Origin: Streptomyces profundus
GTDB lineage: Bacteria > Actinomycetota > Actinomycetes > Streptomycetales > Streptomycetaceae
Direction of reading: 5' to 3'
Length of the DNA: 64,000 nucleotides
NCBI RefSeq assembly: GCF_020740535.1
Contig: NZ_CP082362.1
Span: forward strand, 6,197,501 to 6,261,500
This document shows, piece after piece, positions 7,900-19,235 of this stretch (its first letter is position 1; each line of letters starts with the position of its first letter). Under the pieces are notes generated by a model. That model had not been told where the DNA came from and searched no databases. It saw nothing but the letters and a program-made list of their open reading frames with translations. Made by a program: the position numbers and the translations under genes.

Positions 7900-9237
7900 A
7901 TGTCCGCCGCTACCAACACGTTCAAGGGAAGTCAGGGGATCTCCCGCCGCTCCCTGCTGCGGGGTGCCGCCGCCTTCGGCTCTCTGACCGCCGCCGGCTC
8001 CCTGGCCGGCTGCTCGTCGGGGCCGCCGGACGGCACCGCCACCTGGTCCATGTGGTCGTCGAGCCCGGAGGAGGGCCAGGTCTGGGCGGACTTCGGCGCC
8101 CATGTCGAGGAGCGGCTCGGCATCCGGTCGGCCTCCCAACTGACCCCGTCCGACGGCTATGTGACCAAGCTCGACCTCCAGCTGGTCAGCGGCACCGCCA
8201 GCCTGGTCACCGCCCTCAACGGCTGGCTCATACCGACCTACGCCGCGCGCGGCGCGCACCGCGAGCTGGACGATCTGATCGCGGCCGACCCCGAGTTCGA
8301 TCCGGAGGACTTCTACCCCGACATCCGTTCCATCTCGTCCTTCGACGATCGCACCTTCGCCATCGGATTCGATGTCGCGCCCACCGTCCTCTACTACAAC
8401 AGGACGCTGCTGGCGGAGAACGGCGTCGAGCCGCCGCACCCGACCGAGCCCATGGACTGGGACACCTTCCGCGAGCTGACCATCCAACTCAGCGGCCCGG
8501 ACAACCAGTACGGCTTCACCTGCGCACCGTCCATCGACGACCTGGTCTCCTGGATCTACTCGGCCGGCGGCAACGTGATGAACGAGCGCGAGGACGCCAG
8601 CGCGCTGGACGCGCCCGAGGCGATGGAGGCGCTGCACTATGTGATCGACCTCTTCGTCCGCGACCGCGTCACCCCGCCGATCAGCAACCTGGTCACCGAG
8701 AACTCCCTCGCGAACTTCCTCGAAGGCAACGTCGCGTTCATGCAGAACGGGCCCTGGCAGGTGGTGAACGTGCGGGGCGCCTCGTTCGACTGGGACATCG
8801 TGCCCTTCCCGGCCGGGCCCGCCGGCAGCAAGCCGCGGGTGTCCGGGTCCAGCTTCGCCATCCCCGCCGCGGTGCGCGGCGACGACCTGGAGCTGGCCTG
8901 GGAGTTGCTCAAGGTGCTGACCTCGACCGACGCCCTCAACATCTATGCCAGGGCCGGCCGCAACAACCCGGCCAGGCTGTCGGCCGGCACCGCCTTCGCG
9001 CCGCCCCCCGACAACCTCTCGGTGGTGCAACGGATTCTGGCCGGCGAGGTCGCCGGCGGCCACCCGTTCGACGTCACGACGAACTGGAACCAGGTGCGGC
9101 AGCTGCTCGGGCAGGACCTGCCGCGCGCGTTCCTCGGGCAGCGCGGCGTCACCGAGACCATCGACGGGCTCACCCCGCGCCTCAACGTCCTGATGCGCCA
9201 GCACCAGGACCACATCCGGGCCGGCGCCGCGCACTGA
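7900..9237 (+). CDS. Sugar-type ABC transporter substrate-binding lipoprotein
   Basis: The 445-residue protein has a twin-arginine signal (SRRSLLRGAAAFG, arginines 16-17) followed by a lipobox LAGC with the cysteine at residue 38, so it is probably a Tat-exported lipoprotein. The mature protein is a family 1 extracellular solute-binding protein; recognisable parts are IGFDVAPTVLYYNRTLL, NVAFMQNGPWQ and VSGSSFAIP. Two permease genes follow. It should capture the substrate of the surrounding catabolic enzymes. Confidence 0.92.
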   Translation: MSAATNTFKGSQGISRRSLLRGAAAFGSLTAAGSLAGCSSGPPDGTATWSMWSSSPEEGQVWADFGAHVEERLGIRSASQLTPSDGYVTKLDLQLVSGTASLVTALNGWLIPTYAARGAHRELDDLIAADPEFDPEDFYPDIRSISSFDDRTFAIGFDVAPTVLYYNRTLLAENGVEPPHPTEPMDWDTFRELTIQLSGPDNQYGFTCAPSIDDLVSWIYSAGGNVMNEREDASALDAPEAMEALHYVIDLFVRDRVTPPISNLVTENSLANFLEGNVAFMQNGPWQVVNVRGASFDWDIVPFPAGPAGSKPRVSGSSFAIPAAVRGDDLELAWELLKVLTSTDALNIYARAGRNNPARLSAGTAFAPPPDNLSVVQRILAGEVAGGHPFDVTTNWNQVRQLLGQDLPRAFLGQRGVTETIDGLTPRLNVLMRQHQDHIRAGAAH

Positions 9238-9320
9238 CCGGCCGTGGTCCCCCCAGTCGCCCATCCGCGTGACACCCCCCATCCCCAACCCACCCGTTCG
9301 CTCGGCACCAGGAGGACGCC

Positions 9321-10265
9321 ATGGCCGTCGAGACACCCATCGCCACATCGGGGAGCCCACCGGGCCGACCCCGGCGTCGGGGGCGCCCGAGCCGCTTCGG
9401 CTCGGAGACCTTCGCCGCCTGGCTCTTTCTCACGCCGAGTTTCGTCGGCTTTCTGATCTTCACGGCCGGCCCCGTGGTCGCCGCCGGCGTGATCTCGCTG
9501 CTCCACTGGAACCTCTTCAGCCCACCCACCTTCGCTGGCCTTTCGAACTACACCCGGCTGGGGCCCGATCCGACCTTCTGGTCGGCGCTCGGCAACACCG
9601 CCTACTTCACCCTGGTCAGCGTCCCGTTGACGATGGTGGTCAGCCTGGCGCTGGCGCTGCTGCTCAACCACGGGCTGCGCCGGATGGCGATCTTCCGCTC
9701 GCTGTTGCTGCTGCCCTACGCCACCATCACCGTGGCCGTGGCCTTCGTCTGGATCTGGCTCTACATACCGCACGACGGGCTGATGAACAGTGTGCTCGGC
9801 CTGGTGGGCATCGACGGACCCGCCTGGCTGATCTCCGACACCTGGGCGATGCCCTCGCTGATCCTGATGAGCGTCTGGAAGAGCTTCGGTTTCGGCATGG
9901 TGATCTTTCTGGCCGGCCTCCAAGCCATTCCGCAACAGCTCTATGAGGCAGCCAAGGTGGATGGAACATCTGCCTGGGGGTCTTTTCGCAATGTGACGCT
10001 GCCGCTGCTGTCGCCCTCGATGTTCTTTGTGATCGTCACTTCGGTGATCGGTTCGTTCCAGGTCTTCGACCAGGCGTTGGTGATGACCAACGGCGGGCCG
10101 GGCTCCAGCACCACCACGCTGGTCATGTACATCTATCAGTCCGGATTCCAGAACTACGAACAGGGCTACGCCGCCGCCCAGTCCCTGGTGCTGTTCGCCT
10201 TCATCGCCCTGATCACCGGGATCCAGTTCCTCTTCCAGCGGAGGCTGGTGCACTATGACATCTGA
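9321..10265 (+). CDS. ABC transporter permease, MalF-like
   Basis: The 314-residue membrane protein has about six transmembrane segments, the first at AAWLFLTPSFVGFLIFTAG. The ATPase-docking EAA loop is YEAAKVDGTSAWGSFRNVTL, ending in LPLLSP, as in carbohydrate importers of the MalF type. It overlaps the next permease by 11 bp, showing translational coupling. No ATPase gene is present in the operon. In Streptomyces the shared ATPase MsiK typically serves such importers, so that is the probable energiser. Confidence 0.93.
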   Translation: MAVETPIATSGSPPGRPRRRGRPSRFGSETFAAWLFLTPSFVGFLIFTAGPVVAAGVISLLHWNLFSPPTFAGLSNYTRLGPDPTFWSALGNTAYFTLVSVPLTMVVSLALALLLNHGLRRMAIFRSLLLLPYATITVAVAFVWIWLYIPHDGLMNSVLGLVGIDGPAWLISDTWAMPSLILMSVWKSFGFGMVIFLAGLQAIPQQLYEAAKVDGTSAWGSFRNVTLPLLSPSMFFVIVTSVIGSFQVFDQALVMTNGGPGSSTTTLVMYIYQSGFQNYEQGYAAAQSLVLFAFIALITGIQFLFQRRLVHYDI

Positions 10266-11145
10266 CGCCCCGCCGCTGGTCCAGCCGCGTCGCGCCGCGC
10301 CGGCGCCCCGCCCGGTGCCGACCCGCCAGCTGGTCAGACGCAAGCTGCTGGTCTTCGCCTGCTTCCTGGTCACCGGCATCACGCTGCTCCCCATCGTGAT
10401 GATGGTGCTGGTGGCCTTCCAGTCGGACGCCGAGTCCATGGCCGCCCAGCCGTCGTTCTGGCCCAGCACCTGGCACTGGGAGAACATCGGCCGCACCTTC
10501 GACCTGGTGCCCCTGGGCCGCTACCTGCTCAACACCGTGTTCTTCGCCGGCGGCACCGCGCTGCTGGAGACCGTCACGGCCGCACTGGCCGCCTACGCCT
10601 TCGCCCGTCTCAACTTCCCAGGGCGCAACGCCATCTTCGGCGTCTATCTGGCCACCCTGATGATCCCGGCCCAGGTCACCCTGATCCCGCAGTTCATCAT
10701 CGTGGCCAAGATGCACGGCGTGGACACCTGGCCGGGGATGATCCTGCCGCACGCGTTCACCGCGCTGGGCGTCTTCCTGCTGCGGCAGTTCTTCCTCGGC
10801 ATCCCCAGGGACTACGAGGAGGCCGCCCGACTCGACGGCGCCAACCGTTGGCAAGTGTTTCTCCGGGTGATCGTTCCACTCGCGGTACCCGCCATCGCGA
10901 CACTCTTTGTCTTCAAGTTCATCAGCCAGTGGAACAACCTGCTGTGGCCGCTGGTCATCTCGAACAGCGACGCCACCAGGACCGCGTCCGTCGGACTCCA
11001 GGTGTTCCAGGACACCAACGGCACCCAGTGGAACCTGCTGCTGATGGCCGCCACCCTCACCACCATTCCGCTGATCGTGCTCTTCTTCCTGACCCAACGC
11101 TGGTTCGTCCGAGGCATCACCATGAGCGGGCTCGGAGGCCGCTGA
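10255..11145 (+). CDS. ABC transporter permease, MalG-like
   Basis: The 296-residue protein is the second permease of the importer. After a proline-rich cytoplasmic N-terminus, transmembrane helices begin at KLLVFACFLVTGITLLPIV. The EAA loop is YEEAARLDGANRWQVFLRVI followed by VPLAVP. It starts inside the end of the MalF-like gene and ends 4 bp before the isomerase gene, so the whole block is one operon. Confidence 0.93.
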   Translation: MTSDAPPLVQPRRAAPAPRPVPTRQLVRRKLLVFACFLVTGITLLPIVMMVLVAFQSDAESMAAQPSFWPSTWHWENIGRTFDLVPLGRYLLNTVFFAGGTALLETVTAALAAYAFARLNFPGRNAIFGVYLATLMIPAQVTLIPQFIIVAKMHGVDTWPGMILPHAFTALGVFLLRQFFLGIPRDYEEAARLDGANRWQVFLRVIVPLAVPAIATLFVFKFISQWNNLLWPLVISNSDATRTASVGLQVFQDTNGTQWNLLLMAATLTTIPLIVLFFLTQRWFVRGITMSGLGGR

Positions 11146-11149
11146 ACCC

Positions 11150-11959
11150 ATGTCATTCCACTGGTCCGTCTTCACCAAGCCCTGGCTGTCCCTGCCCGCC
11201 GACGAGTTGGGCCCGCTGGTCGCCCGGCTCGGCTTCACCGGCGCCGAGGTCCCCGTCAGGGACGGCGCCCGTCTCACCCCGGCCGACGCCGAGCGCACCC
11301 TGCCGGCCTTCGCCCGCAGGCTGCGCGCCGACGGCGTCGAAGTGATCAGCGTCGCCAGCGAGTTGACCGAGCCGGTCTTCGCCGCCTGCGCAGCGGCCGA
11401 GGTGCCGCTGATCCGGATCATGGCCGAACTCGGCCCCGACGGCTACGCGGCCTCCGTCATCAGGAACCGCGAACAGCTGGCCGCCGTCGCGCCGTTGGCC
11501 GAGCGCTACGGTGTGCGGGTGGGCGTCCAGCCCCACCACGGACGCTGGATCTCCACCACGCTCGGCGTGCTCGACCTGCTGGACGGGCTGCCGCCCGAGC
11601 ACTTCCAACTGGTCTGGGACGCCGCGCACGACGCCCTGGCCGGCGACGACCCCCGCGTCACCCTGCCGCTGGCCGCCGACCGGCTGGCCATCGTCAACCT
11701 GAAGAACGCCCACTACGCCAGGACCGAGGAGCCGTCGGGCGCGGTGGGCGGGGACTGGCGCACCTGGTTCGTCCCCGCGCCCGACGGGCTCGCCAACTGG
11801 TCGGCGGCCCTTGGCACGTTGACCACCCTGGGCTGGGCGGGCCCGGTCTGCCTCTCCGGCCAGTACAACGAGCCGGCCGTCCCGGTGGCCGAGCTGCTGG
11901 CCACCGATCTCGACTGGGCCAGGAAGGCGGCCACCCCCGGAACGGAGCGCGGATGCTGA
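11150..11959 (+). CDS. Sugar phosphate isomerase/epimerase-like TIM-barrel protein
   Basis: The 269-residue protein belongs to the xylose isomerase-like TIM-barrel family. Recognisable elements are LGFTGAEVPVRDGARL near the N-terminus, GVRVGVQPHHGRWIS, FQLVWDAAHDALAGDDP and the metal-site region LAIVNLKNAHYAR. Family members isomerise or epimerise sugars, hydroxypyruvate or inosose derivatives using a divalent metal. It starts 4 bp after the permease and overlaps the glucarate dehydratase-like gene by 7 bp, so it acts in the same pathway. Substrate unknown. Confidence 0.82.
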   Translation: MSFHWSVFTKPWLSLPADELGPLVARLGFTGAEVPVRDGARLTPADAERTLPAFARRLRADGVEVISVASELTEPVFAACAAAEVPLIRIMAELGPDGYAASVIRNREQLAAVAPLAERYGVRVGVQPHHGRWISTTLGVLDLLDGLPPEHFQLVWDAAHDALAGDDPRVTLPLAADRLAIVNLKNAHYARTEEPSGAVGGDWRTWFVPAPDGLANWSAALGTLTTLGWAGPVCLSGQYNEPAVPVAELLATDLDWARKAATPGTERGC

Positions 11960-13218
11960 TCACCGGCGCCACGATCACCCCCGTGGCCTTCCGCGACCCG
12001 CCGCTGCGCAATGTGCACGGGGTGCACCAGCCCTACGCGCTGCGCGCCATCATCCAGGTGCGCACCGACGAGGGCCTCGTCGGACTGGGCGAGACCTATG
12101 GCGACCGGGGGGTGTTGGACGCCCTGGCGGCCGTCGCACCCCGGCTCGCCGGGTCCGACCCGTTCGACCTCAACGCGTTGGAGCGGCTGGTCGCCGAGGC
12201 GCTGGCCGGCTCGGCCGGGCCGGCCACCCACGGTCTGATCGGCGCCCCCGGGCACGCGAAGACGGTCGCCACGGTGGTCTCCGCCTTCGAGGTGGCCTGC
12301 TGGGACCTGCGCGGCAAGGCGCTGGGCCGCCCGGTGGCGGAACTGCTCGGCGGCCGGGTCAGGGACGCCGTGCCGTTCAGCGGCTATCTGTTCTTCAAGC
12401 ACGCCGCGCACGTTCCCGACCCCGGCTATCCGGCGGACGGGTGGGGCGAGGCGATGGACCCGGACGGGGTGGTCGCCCAGGCCCGGCGGATGGTCGACCG
12501 GTACGGCTTCCGTTCGCTGAAGCTCAAGGGCGGGGTGCTGCCGCCGATGGCGGAGGCCGAGGCGATCGAGGCGCTGCGCGCCGCCTTCCCCGAACACCCG
12601 CTGCGGCTCGACCCCAACACCGCCTGGACGGTGCCGACCAGCCTGGCCGTGGCGCGGCGGCTCGCCGGCGTGGTGGAGTACCTGGAGGACCCGACGGCCG
12701 GCATCGGCGGCATGGCCGAGGTCGCCCGCCGGACGGAGGTGCCGTTGGCCACCAACATGTGCGTCACCCAGTTCGACCATCTGCCGCCGGCCGTCGCGAA
12801 GGGCGCGGTGCGGATCGTGCTCTCCGACCACCACTACTGGGGCGGGCTGCGGGCCTCGCTCCGACTGGCCGCGATCTGCCGGACGTTCGGCCTCGGCCTG
12901 TCCATGCACTCCAACTCGCATCTGGGTATCAGCCTCGCCGCGATGACCCAACTGGCCGCAGCCGTACCGGAGTTGACCTATGCCTGCGACACCCACCACC
13001 CCTATCTGACCGAGGACGTGGTGCGGCCGGGTGCCTTCCGGTTCACCGACGGCTCCCTCGCCGTGCCCGAAGGCCCTGGCCTCGGCGTGGAGTTGGCCGA
13101 GGACGCGCTGGGCGAGCTGGCCGAGCAGTACCTGCGCTGCGGCTTCGACACCCGCGACGACATCACCCCGATGCGGGCCGTCGATCCCGGTTGGGACCCG
13201 GTGATGCCGCGCTGGTGA
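11953..13218 (+). CDS. Glucarate dehydratase-like enolase-superfamily enzyme
   Basis: The 421-residue protein carries the active-site signature of the glucarate dehydratase subgroup. It shows KxK as K190-L-K192 (RSLKLKGG), D220 and N222 (LDPNTAW), E245 (YLEDP), N268 (ATNMCV), D292 (LSDHHYW) and the catalytic H319 in SMHSNSHLGIS. The His-Asp dyad plus KxK is what distinguishes this group from the MLE-type protein at 6751. Dehydration of an aldarate-type acid sugar such as glucarate is the expected reaction, though substrate differences are common in the family. It overlaps the isomerase gene. Confidence 0.88.
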   Translation: MLITGATITPVAFRDPPLRNVHGVHQPYALRAIIQVRTDEGLVGLGETYGDRGVLDALAAVAPRLAGSDPFDLNALERLVAEALAGSAGPATHGLIGAPGHAKTVATVVSAFEVACWDLRGKALGRPVAELLGGRVRDAVPFSGYLFFKHAAHVPDPGYPADGWGEAMDPDGVVAQARRMVDRYGFRSLKLKGGVLPPMAEAEAIEALRAAFPEHPLRLDPNTAWTVPTSLAVARRLAGVVEYLEDPTAGIGGMAEVARRTEVPLATNMCVTQFDHLPPAVAKGAVRIVLSDHHYWGGLRASLRLAAICRTFGLGLSMHSNSHLGISLAAMTQLAAAVPELTYACDTHHPYLTEDVVRPGAFRFTDGSLAVPEGPGLGVELAEDALGELAEQYLRCGFDTRDDITPMRAVDPGWDPVMPRW

Positions 13219-13228
13219 GCGGCGTGCC

Positions 13229-13324
13229 ATGAGACGTGCGACGGTCGAGGAGCCGGCCCGCCGCTGGGCGGGCCGGCCGCTGCTTCACGAGATCACCGAG
13301 AAAGGCATGGCGACCCTGGCATGA
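13229..13324 (+). CDS. Possible 31-codon leader ORF coupled to the second dehydrogenase
   Basis: An ATG at 13229 opens a 31-residue frame ending MATLA whose TGA (13322-13324) overlaps the ATG at 13321 of the next gene as ATGA. The dehydrogenase has no well-spaced ribosome site of its own: GAAAGG ends at 13305, 15 nt before its ATG. Translation may therefore arrive through this frame. The peptide resembles nothing I recognise and its own ribosome site is weak, so it may be accidental. Confidence 0.3.
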   Translation: MRRATVEEPARRWAGRPLLHEITEKGMATLA

Positions 13325-14304
13325 ACGACACCCCGACCCCGCCCACGCTGGTGATGGTGCCCCCGCACGCCGACGCCACCGCGGACTGGCCGCGCCGGCT
13401 GGCCGACGAGGTGCCAGGGCTGCGTGTGCTGCGCCCGGAGACGGAGGAGGCGGCGGCCGACGCGCTGGCCGGAGCGGACGCCGCCTATGGCACGCTGTCG
13501 CCCGAACTCCTGGCGCGCGCACCGAGGTTGCGCTGGCTCCAGGCGCCGCAGGCCGGCCCGCCGCCCGGCTTCTACCACCCGGACCTGGTGGCGCACCCGG
13601 CCCAGGTGACCAATATGCGCGACACCTACACCGACCATGTCGCCGTCCACACCCTGGCGTTGGTCCTCGCCCTGGCCCGGGACCTGCCCGGCTATGTCCG
13701 CGCGCAGTCGGCCGCCGTCTGGGCGCCGAACTGGGACGCCGCCGCCGTGTGGCCGCCGGCGGGTGCCACCGCGCTGGTCGTCGGCGCCGGCGCGGTGGGG
13801 GCCGAGGTGGGCCGGCTGCTGGCCGCGTTCGGCTGCCGGGTGGTCGGCGTGGACGCCCGGCTGACGGAGGCGCCGCCCGGGTTCGCCGCGCTGCATCCGG
13901 CGGACGCGCTGGACGCCCGGCTGCCCGAGGCCGACCTGGTCGTCCTCACCGTGCCGCACACCCCGCGCACCGAGGGGCTGTTGGACGCCCGCAGGCTGGC
14001 GCTGCTGCGGCCCGAGGCGCTGCTGGTCAACGTGGGGCGCGGCCCGATCGTGCGGCTGGACGCCCTGGTCGAGGCGCTGGACGCGGGGCGGCTGCGGGCC
14101 GCCGCGCTCGACGTGTTCGAGACGGAGCCGCTGCCGGCGGACCATCCGCTGTGGCGCCACCCGCGCGCCCTGCTCACCCCCCATGTGGCCGGTGCGGGGC
14201 CGCACGCGGACGAGCGGCGTTTCGATGTGCTGCGGGAGAACGCCCGCCGCTTCGTCGAGGGCGCCGAACTGGTCAATGTCGTGGACAAGTCCGAGTGGTT
14301 CTGA
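13321..14304 (+). CDS. 2-hydroxyacid dehydrogenase, NAD-binding (second of two)
   Basis: This 327-residue member of the D-2-hydroxyacid dehydrogenase family has an intact nucleotide-binding motif VVGAGAVGAEVG, the catalytic arginine in VNVGRGPIVRLDAL, the acidic region DVFETEPLP and the histidine in LLTPHVAGAG. It is only distantly similar to the enzyme at 5710, whose glycine motif is degenerate, so the two are not a recent duplication. It closes the acid-sugar operon and may reduce or oxidise a 2-keto/2-hydroxy acid formed in the pathway. Confidence 0.87.
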   Translation: MNDTPTPPTLVMVPPHADATADWPRRLADEVPGLRVLRPETEEAAADALAGADAAYGTLSPELLARAPRLRWLQAPQAGPPPGFYHPDLVAHPAQVTNMRDTYTDHVAVHTLALVLALARDLPGYVRAQSAAVWAPNWDAAAVWPPAGATALVVGAGAVGAEVGRLLAAFGCRVVGVDARLTEAPPGFAALHPADALDARLPEADLVVLTVPHTPRTEGLLDARRLALLRPEALLVNVGRGPIVRLDALVEALDAGRLRAAALDVFETEPLPADHPLWRHPRALLTPHVAGAGPHADERRFDVLRENARRFVEGAELVNVVDKSEWF

Positions 14305-14807
14305 CGCGTGGGCGTTCGCTTCCGCAATCCGGTGAACTCGGTGACCGCCCCCAACAGCACCCGCGGCCGTGCGGAGCTCGGCGGGATGTCCGGTTCGGCC
14401 GGCGCGGTCCGGTCTTCCGCTTCGGCCGCCGGGCCTCTCGTCGCCGACCGGGGCGCCATCCGGCTTCCCCAGGACAGAGCGCATATGGTGGCCGGTCGGA
14501 TTCATGAGGGCGGTGGCCCGCGGGGGTTCCGCTTGGGGCCGGTAGCCGCCGGGTGACCGGGGGCGACGACAGGCGCCACCATCAGGTCACCGACGGCCGC
14601 TTCGCGGCGGGCGTCCACCCGCAGGCCACCGGGCCACCGCTGCCGGCGCGCCGGGAGACGCGTGTTCGATGGCAGGTCCTTGCGGGTGCGATTCGACGGA
14701 ACGGGAAACTCCCGGCAGGATGCGCCGTGCAGCCGTGGGGGCGGCAGTCTCCTCGGCAACGCGGGTGCTCGACCGGCACCAGCGGGGGAACGCACGATGG
14801 GGACCGC
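14305..14807. other. Leader/intergenic region upstream of GntR, no gene recognised
   Basis: About 500 bp between the dehydrogenase and the GntR gene. Short hairpins occur near the right end, for example GGTGC pairing with GCACC around 14764-14780. I considered a riboswitch because of the GGCAAC-containing segment near 14755-14762, but no class signature is complete. Open frames here lack codon bias or family resemblance. Confidence 0.5.
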
Positions 14808-15458
14808 ATGATCCACGGCAGAACCACCACGCTCAGAAAACGGGAGTGCCTGCGGGAGACCGTCGCACACGCCCTGCGCGCCGCCATCATCTCCGGCGAG
14901 ATGGAGCCGGGCACGGTGTACTCGGCGCCGGCGCTCGGGGGGCGGTTCGGGGTCTCGGCCACCCCGGTCAGGGAGGCGATGCTGGACCTGGTGCGCGAGG
15001 GCATGGTGACCTCGCTGCCGAACCGGGGGTTCCGGGTGACGGAGGTGTCGCAGGCGGATCTGGAACACATCACCGAACTACGGCTGTTGATCGAGCCGGT
15101 CACCGTCCGGCGGGTGGTGCCGCTGATCCCGCGCGAGGACCTCCCGGGGCTGCGCGCGCTGGCCGTGCGGACGGTCGAGACCGCGACCCGGGGCGAGCTG
15201 CTCGACTACGCGGAGGCGGACCGGGACTTCCACCTGGAGCTGCTGCGCTACGCGGGGAACCCGAGGATCGTCGAGACCGTCTCCCAACTCGGCTTACAGA
15301 CACGGCTGCACGCGCTCGCCCCGCTGGCCAGACACGGCCGGCTGCGGGCCTCGGCCGAGGAGCATCTGACGCTGGTCGACCTCGTCCGACAGCGCGACCA
15401 GCAGGGCGTCTTCGCGCTGATGGACCGTCATATCGCCCGCCAGCACGACCATTGCTGA
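14808..15458 (+). CDS. GntR-family regulator (FadR/FCD type) with a TTA codon
   Basis: The 216-residue protein starts at the ATG at 14808. The winged helix contains YSAPALGGRFGVSATPVREA (about 38-57) and EGMVTSLPNRGFRV. The C-terminal FCD ligand domain follows, with LRLLIEP and ADRDFHLELLRYAGNPRI. FadR-type regulators commonly sense carboxylates, which fits control of the preceding acid-sugar genes. Codon 163 (15294-15296) is TTA, which in Streptomyces is read only by the bldA tRNA, so production may be tied to development. A hairpin terminator follows. Confidence 0.88.
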   Translation: MIHGRTTTLRKRECLRETVAHALRAAIISGEMEPGTVYSAPALGGRFGVSATPVREAMLDLVREGMVTSLPNRGFRVTEVSQADLEHITELRLLIEPVTVRRVVPLIPREDLPGLRALAVRTVETATRGELLDYAEADRDFHLELLRYAGNPRIVETVSQLGLQTRLHALAPLARHGRLRASAEEHLTLVDLVRQRDQQGVFALMDRHIARQHDHC

Positions 15459-15485
15459 GCCGCTGGCGTCGCGCGAACGAACGAA

Positions 15486-15510
15486 CCCGCCGCACCAGTG
15501 GTGCGGCGGG
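15486..15510. terminator. Bidirectional hairpin terminator, GntR / icd
   Basis: An 11-bp perfect stem, CCCGCCGCACC (15486-15496) with GGTGCGGCGGG (15500-15510), has a 3-nt loop. It lies between the convergent GntR (stop 15458) and icd (stop 15525) genes and is followed by CGTTTCGC. Confidence 0.8.
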
Positions 15511-15524
15511 CGTTTCGCTCAGGC

Positions 15525-17744
<2,220 letters not shown>

Positions 17745-17774
17745 CGGATGCTCCACTCCACGTCTGCAACATTG

Positions 17775-17786
17775 CTCGACATCAAG
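17775..17786 (-). promoter_or_regulatory. Imperfect dyad upstream of icd
   Basis: On the minus strand the sequence CTTGATGTCGAG is a near-palindrome (arms CTTGA and TCGAG, one mismatch) in the AT-richest part of the icd upstream region. It lies about 30 bp before the start codon. An operator or promoter role is guessed from position and symmetry only. Confidence 0.35.
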
Positions 17787-17856
17787 ATATCTCGTGCCGC
17801 CGCCGGACTCGACAGCCGCTCCCCACGGGGCCCGCGTCGCGGGCGTCGGCCAGGCC

Positions 17857-19146
17857 CTATCCGTGGGTGGTGGTGAACGCGGCCCAGGTGAACGGGGCGT
17901 CGGCGAGGTCCCCGTGCCGGCGCCAGCGCACGGCCCGCTCGCGCTGCCAGTCGTTGAGCGCGACCACCGGATCGGGGGCGTCCTGCGCCGCGTCCACGGC
18001 GATCACGGACGCCGGCACCACCGTGGTCCCGGGGGCTGCGCCGGCGGCGAAGCGGCGCACCCCCTCGTCGGTCGGCAGCGTCCAGCGGGTCGACACCACA
18101 TACTCGGCGCCGGTGTGGATCGCCGCCGCCACCAGCCCCGTCGGCTCGGCGAACCGCACCTCGCCGCCGCTCTCGCAGGCCACCAGCGCCACCCGGTTGG
18201 GCATCCGCCACGGCCTGGGGTCGTCCGGGCGGTGGCCGAGCACCAGATCGGCGGCGGTCAGCGGCCGGTGCCCGCCGAGCGGGGCGGCCCGCCCGGTGCT
18301 GTCCACGCCGCAGCCCAGATGGAGCCGCGCGTCCAGGCCGTGGTCCGCCGTGGTCACATGCCCCACATAGAGGAACCTGGACGCCTCCGCCAGCAGCGGC
18401 TCCAGCACCTCCCTGCTCAGCCCGGGGCGGCGGAAGGCGTCCGCCGCCGACCCCGTGGGGCGCAGCCGTTCGCCGAGCCGGGTCACCATCGCGGCCAGCG
18501 GCGAATCCGCCGCGACCGGGCCCAACACCGAGCCGAGCCCGGTGTGGTCGGCGAACCCCGGCACCCTGGGGTCGAGCGCCGCCACCACGGGCCCCTCCGG
18601 CCGCCACGGGGAGATCCGGCGCTCGGGCGAGTGCCGCACCGTGGCGGGCGGCAGCGTGGCCACGTCCAGGACCTCGACGAGGCGCTCCTCGTCGTCCACG
18701 CGCAGCGCCTCCCAGGGCACCTGGCCGGTCGAGGGCGACGGCTGGACGCGCAGCCGGGGCCGGATGCCGCGCTCCACCAGCAGGCGCAGCTCGGCGCCCA
18801 GCGGATACGGGATCAGCGCCGTGGTCAGCCGGCCGAGCAGATCGCTCTCCCGTGCCACGTCCACCAGCGGGCCACGGGTCAACGCCCTGGTCAGCGCCTC
18901 CTCGATGGTCTCGCCCGGCAGCGGGGTCGGCAGCGCGCGGGCCAGCTCGTCCAGCACCCCGGCCACCTCGCTCCGCTCGAAGAGCATGACCCGGGGCTCG
19001 TCGGGGGCGTGCTCCCAGCGCCAGGTGAGATAGAGGTCGCCCGCGTCCACGTACTTCAGCTGAACCGTCGGTTGGAAGGTGTGGACGGTGCCGTCCAGGT
19101 TCTCCACCACGCGGAGGTCGAGCGGGGGGTTGGCCGACTTTCTCAC
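17857..19146 (-). CDS. CHAT-domain (caspase-like) protease
   Basis: The 429-residue protein has a C-terminal CHAT domain. The catalytic histidine is H263 in [14 protein letters not shown] and the catalytic cysteine C324 in [11 protein letters not shown], with the downstream [20 protein letters not shown] strand typical of CHAT proteins. The N-terminal 150 residues form a separate alpha/beta region ending in [10 protein letters not shown], also usual in CHAT proteins. The GTG at 19146 follows GAGGAGAA with good spacing. CHAT proteases are proteolytic effectors in prokaryotic conflict systems, commonly activated by TPR proteins, and two TPR genes lie directly upstream. The target protein is unknown. 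Confidence 0.85.
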   Translation of the reverse strand: MRKSANPPLDLRVVENLDGTVHTFQPTVQLKYVDAGDLYLTWRWEHAPDEPRVMLFERSEVAGVLDELARALPTPLPGETIEEALTRALTRGPLVDVARESDLLGRLTTALIPYPLGAELRLLVERGIRPRLRVQPSPSTGQVPWEALRVDDEERLVEVLDVATLPPATVRHSPERRISPWRPEGPVVAALDPRVPGFADHTGLGSVLGPVAADSPLAAMVTRLGERLRPTGSAADAFRRPGLSREVLEPLLAEASRFLYVGHVTTADHGLDARLHLGCGVDSTGRAAPLGGHRPLTAADLVLGHRPDDPRPWRMPNRVALVACESGGEVRFAEPTGLVAAAIHTGAEYVVSTRWTLPTDEGVRRFAAGAAPGTTVVPASVIAVDAAQDAPDPVVALNDWQRERAVRWRRHGDLADAPFTWAAFTTTHG

Positions 19147-19235
19147 CGTGTTCTCCTCTGCCTGGTCCGCACCCCGGTGCGGTTCTCGTCCCGTCGGCCA
19201 GCTGTTTTCGGCCAGTGTTCGGCGGTGCTCGCCGG

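Noticed and set aside
5650..9360. Very long open frame on the minus strand opposite the acid-sugar operon
   Set aside because: It is the antisense shadow of strong plus-strand genes. Its translation is Gly/Arg/Gln-rich without any domain, and only the part at 4720-5607 is the real LysR gene.
14690..14807. Riboswitch-like leader before the GntR gene
   Set aside because: The GGCAAC-containing segment hints at a SAM-type element, but neither the core helices nor the other conserved blocks of any class could be found by eye.
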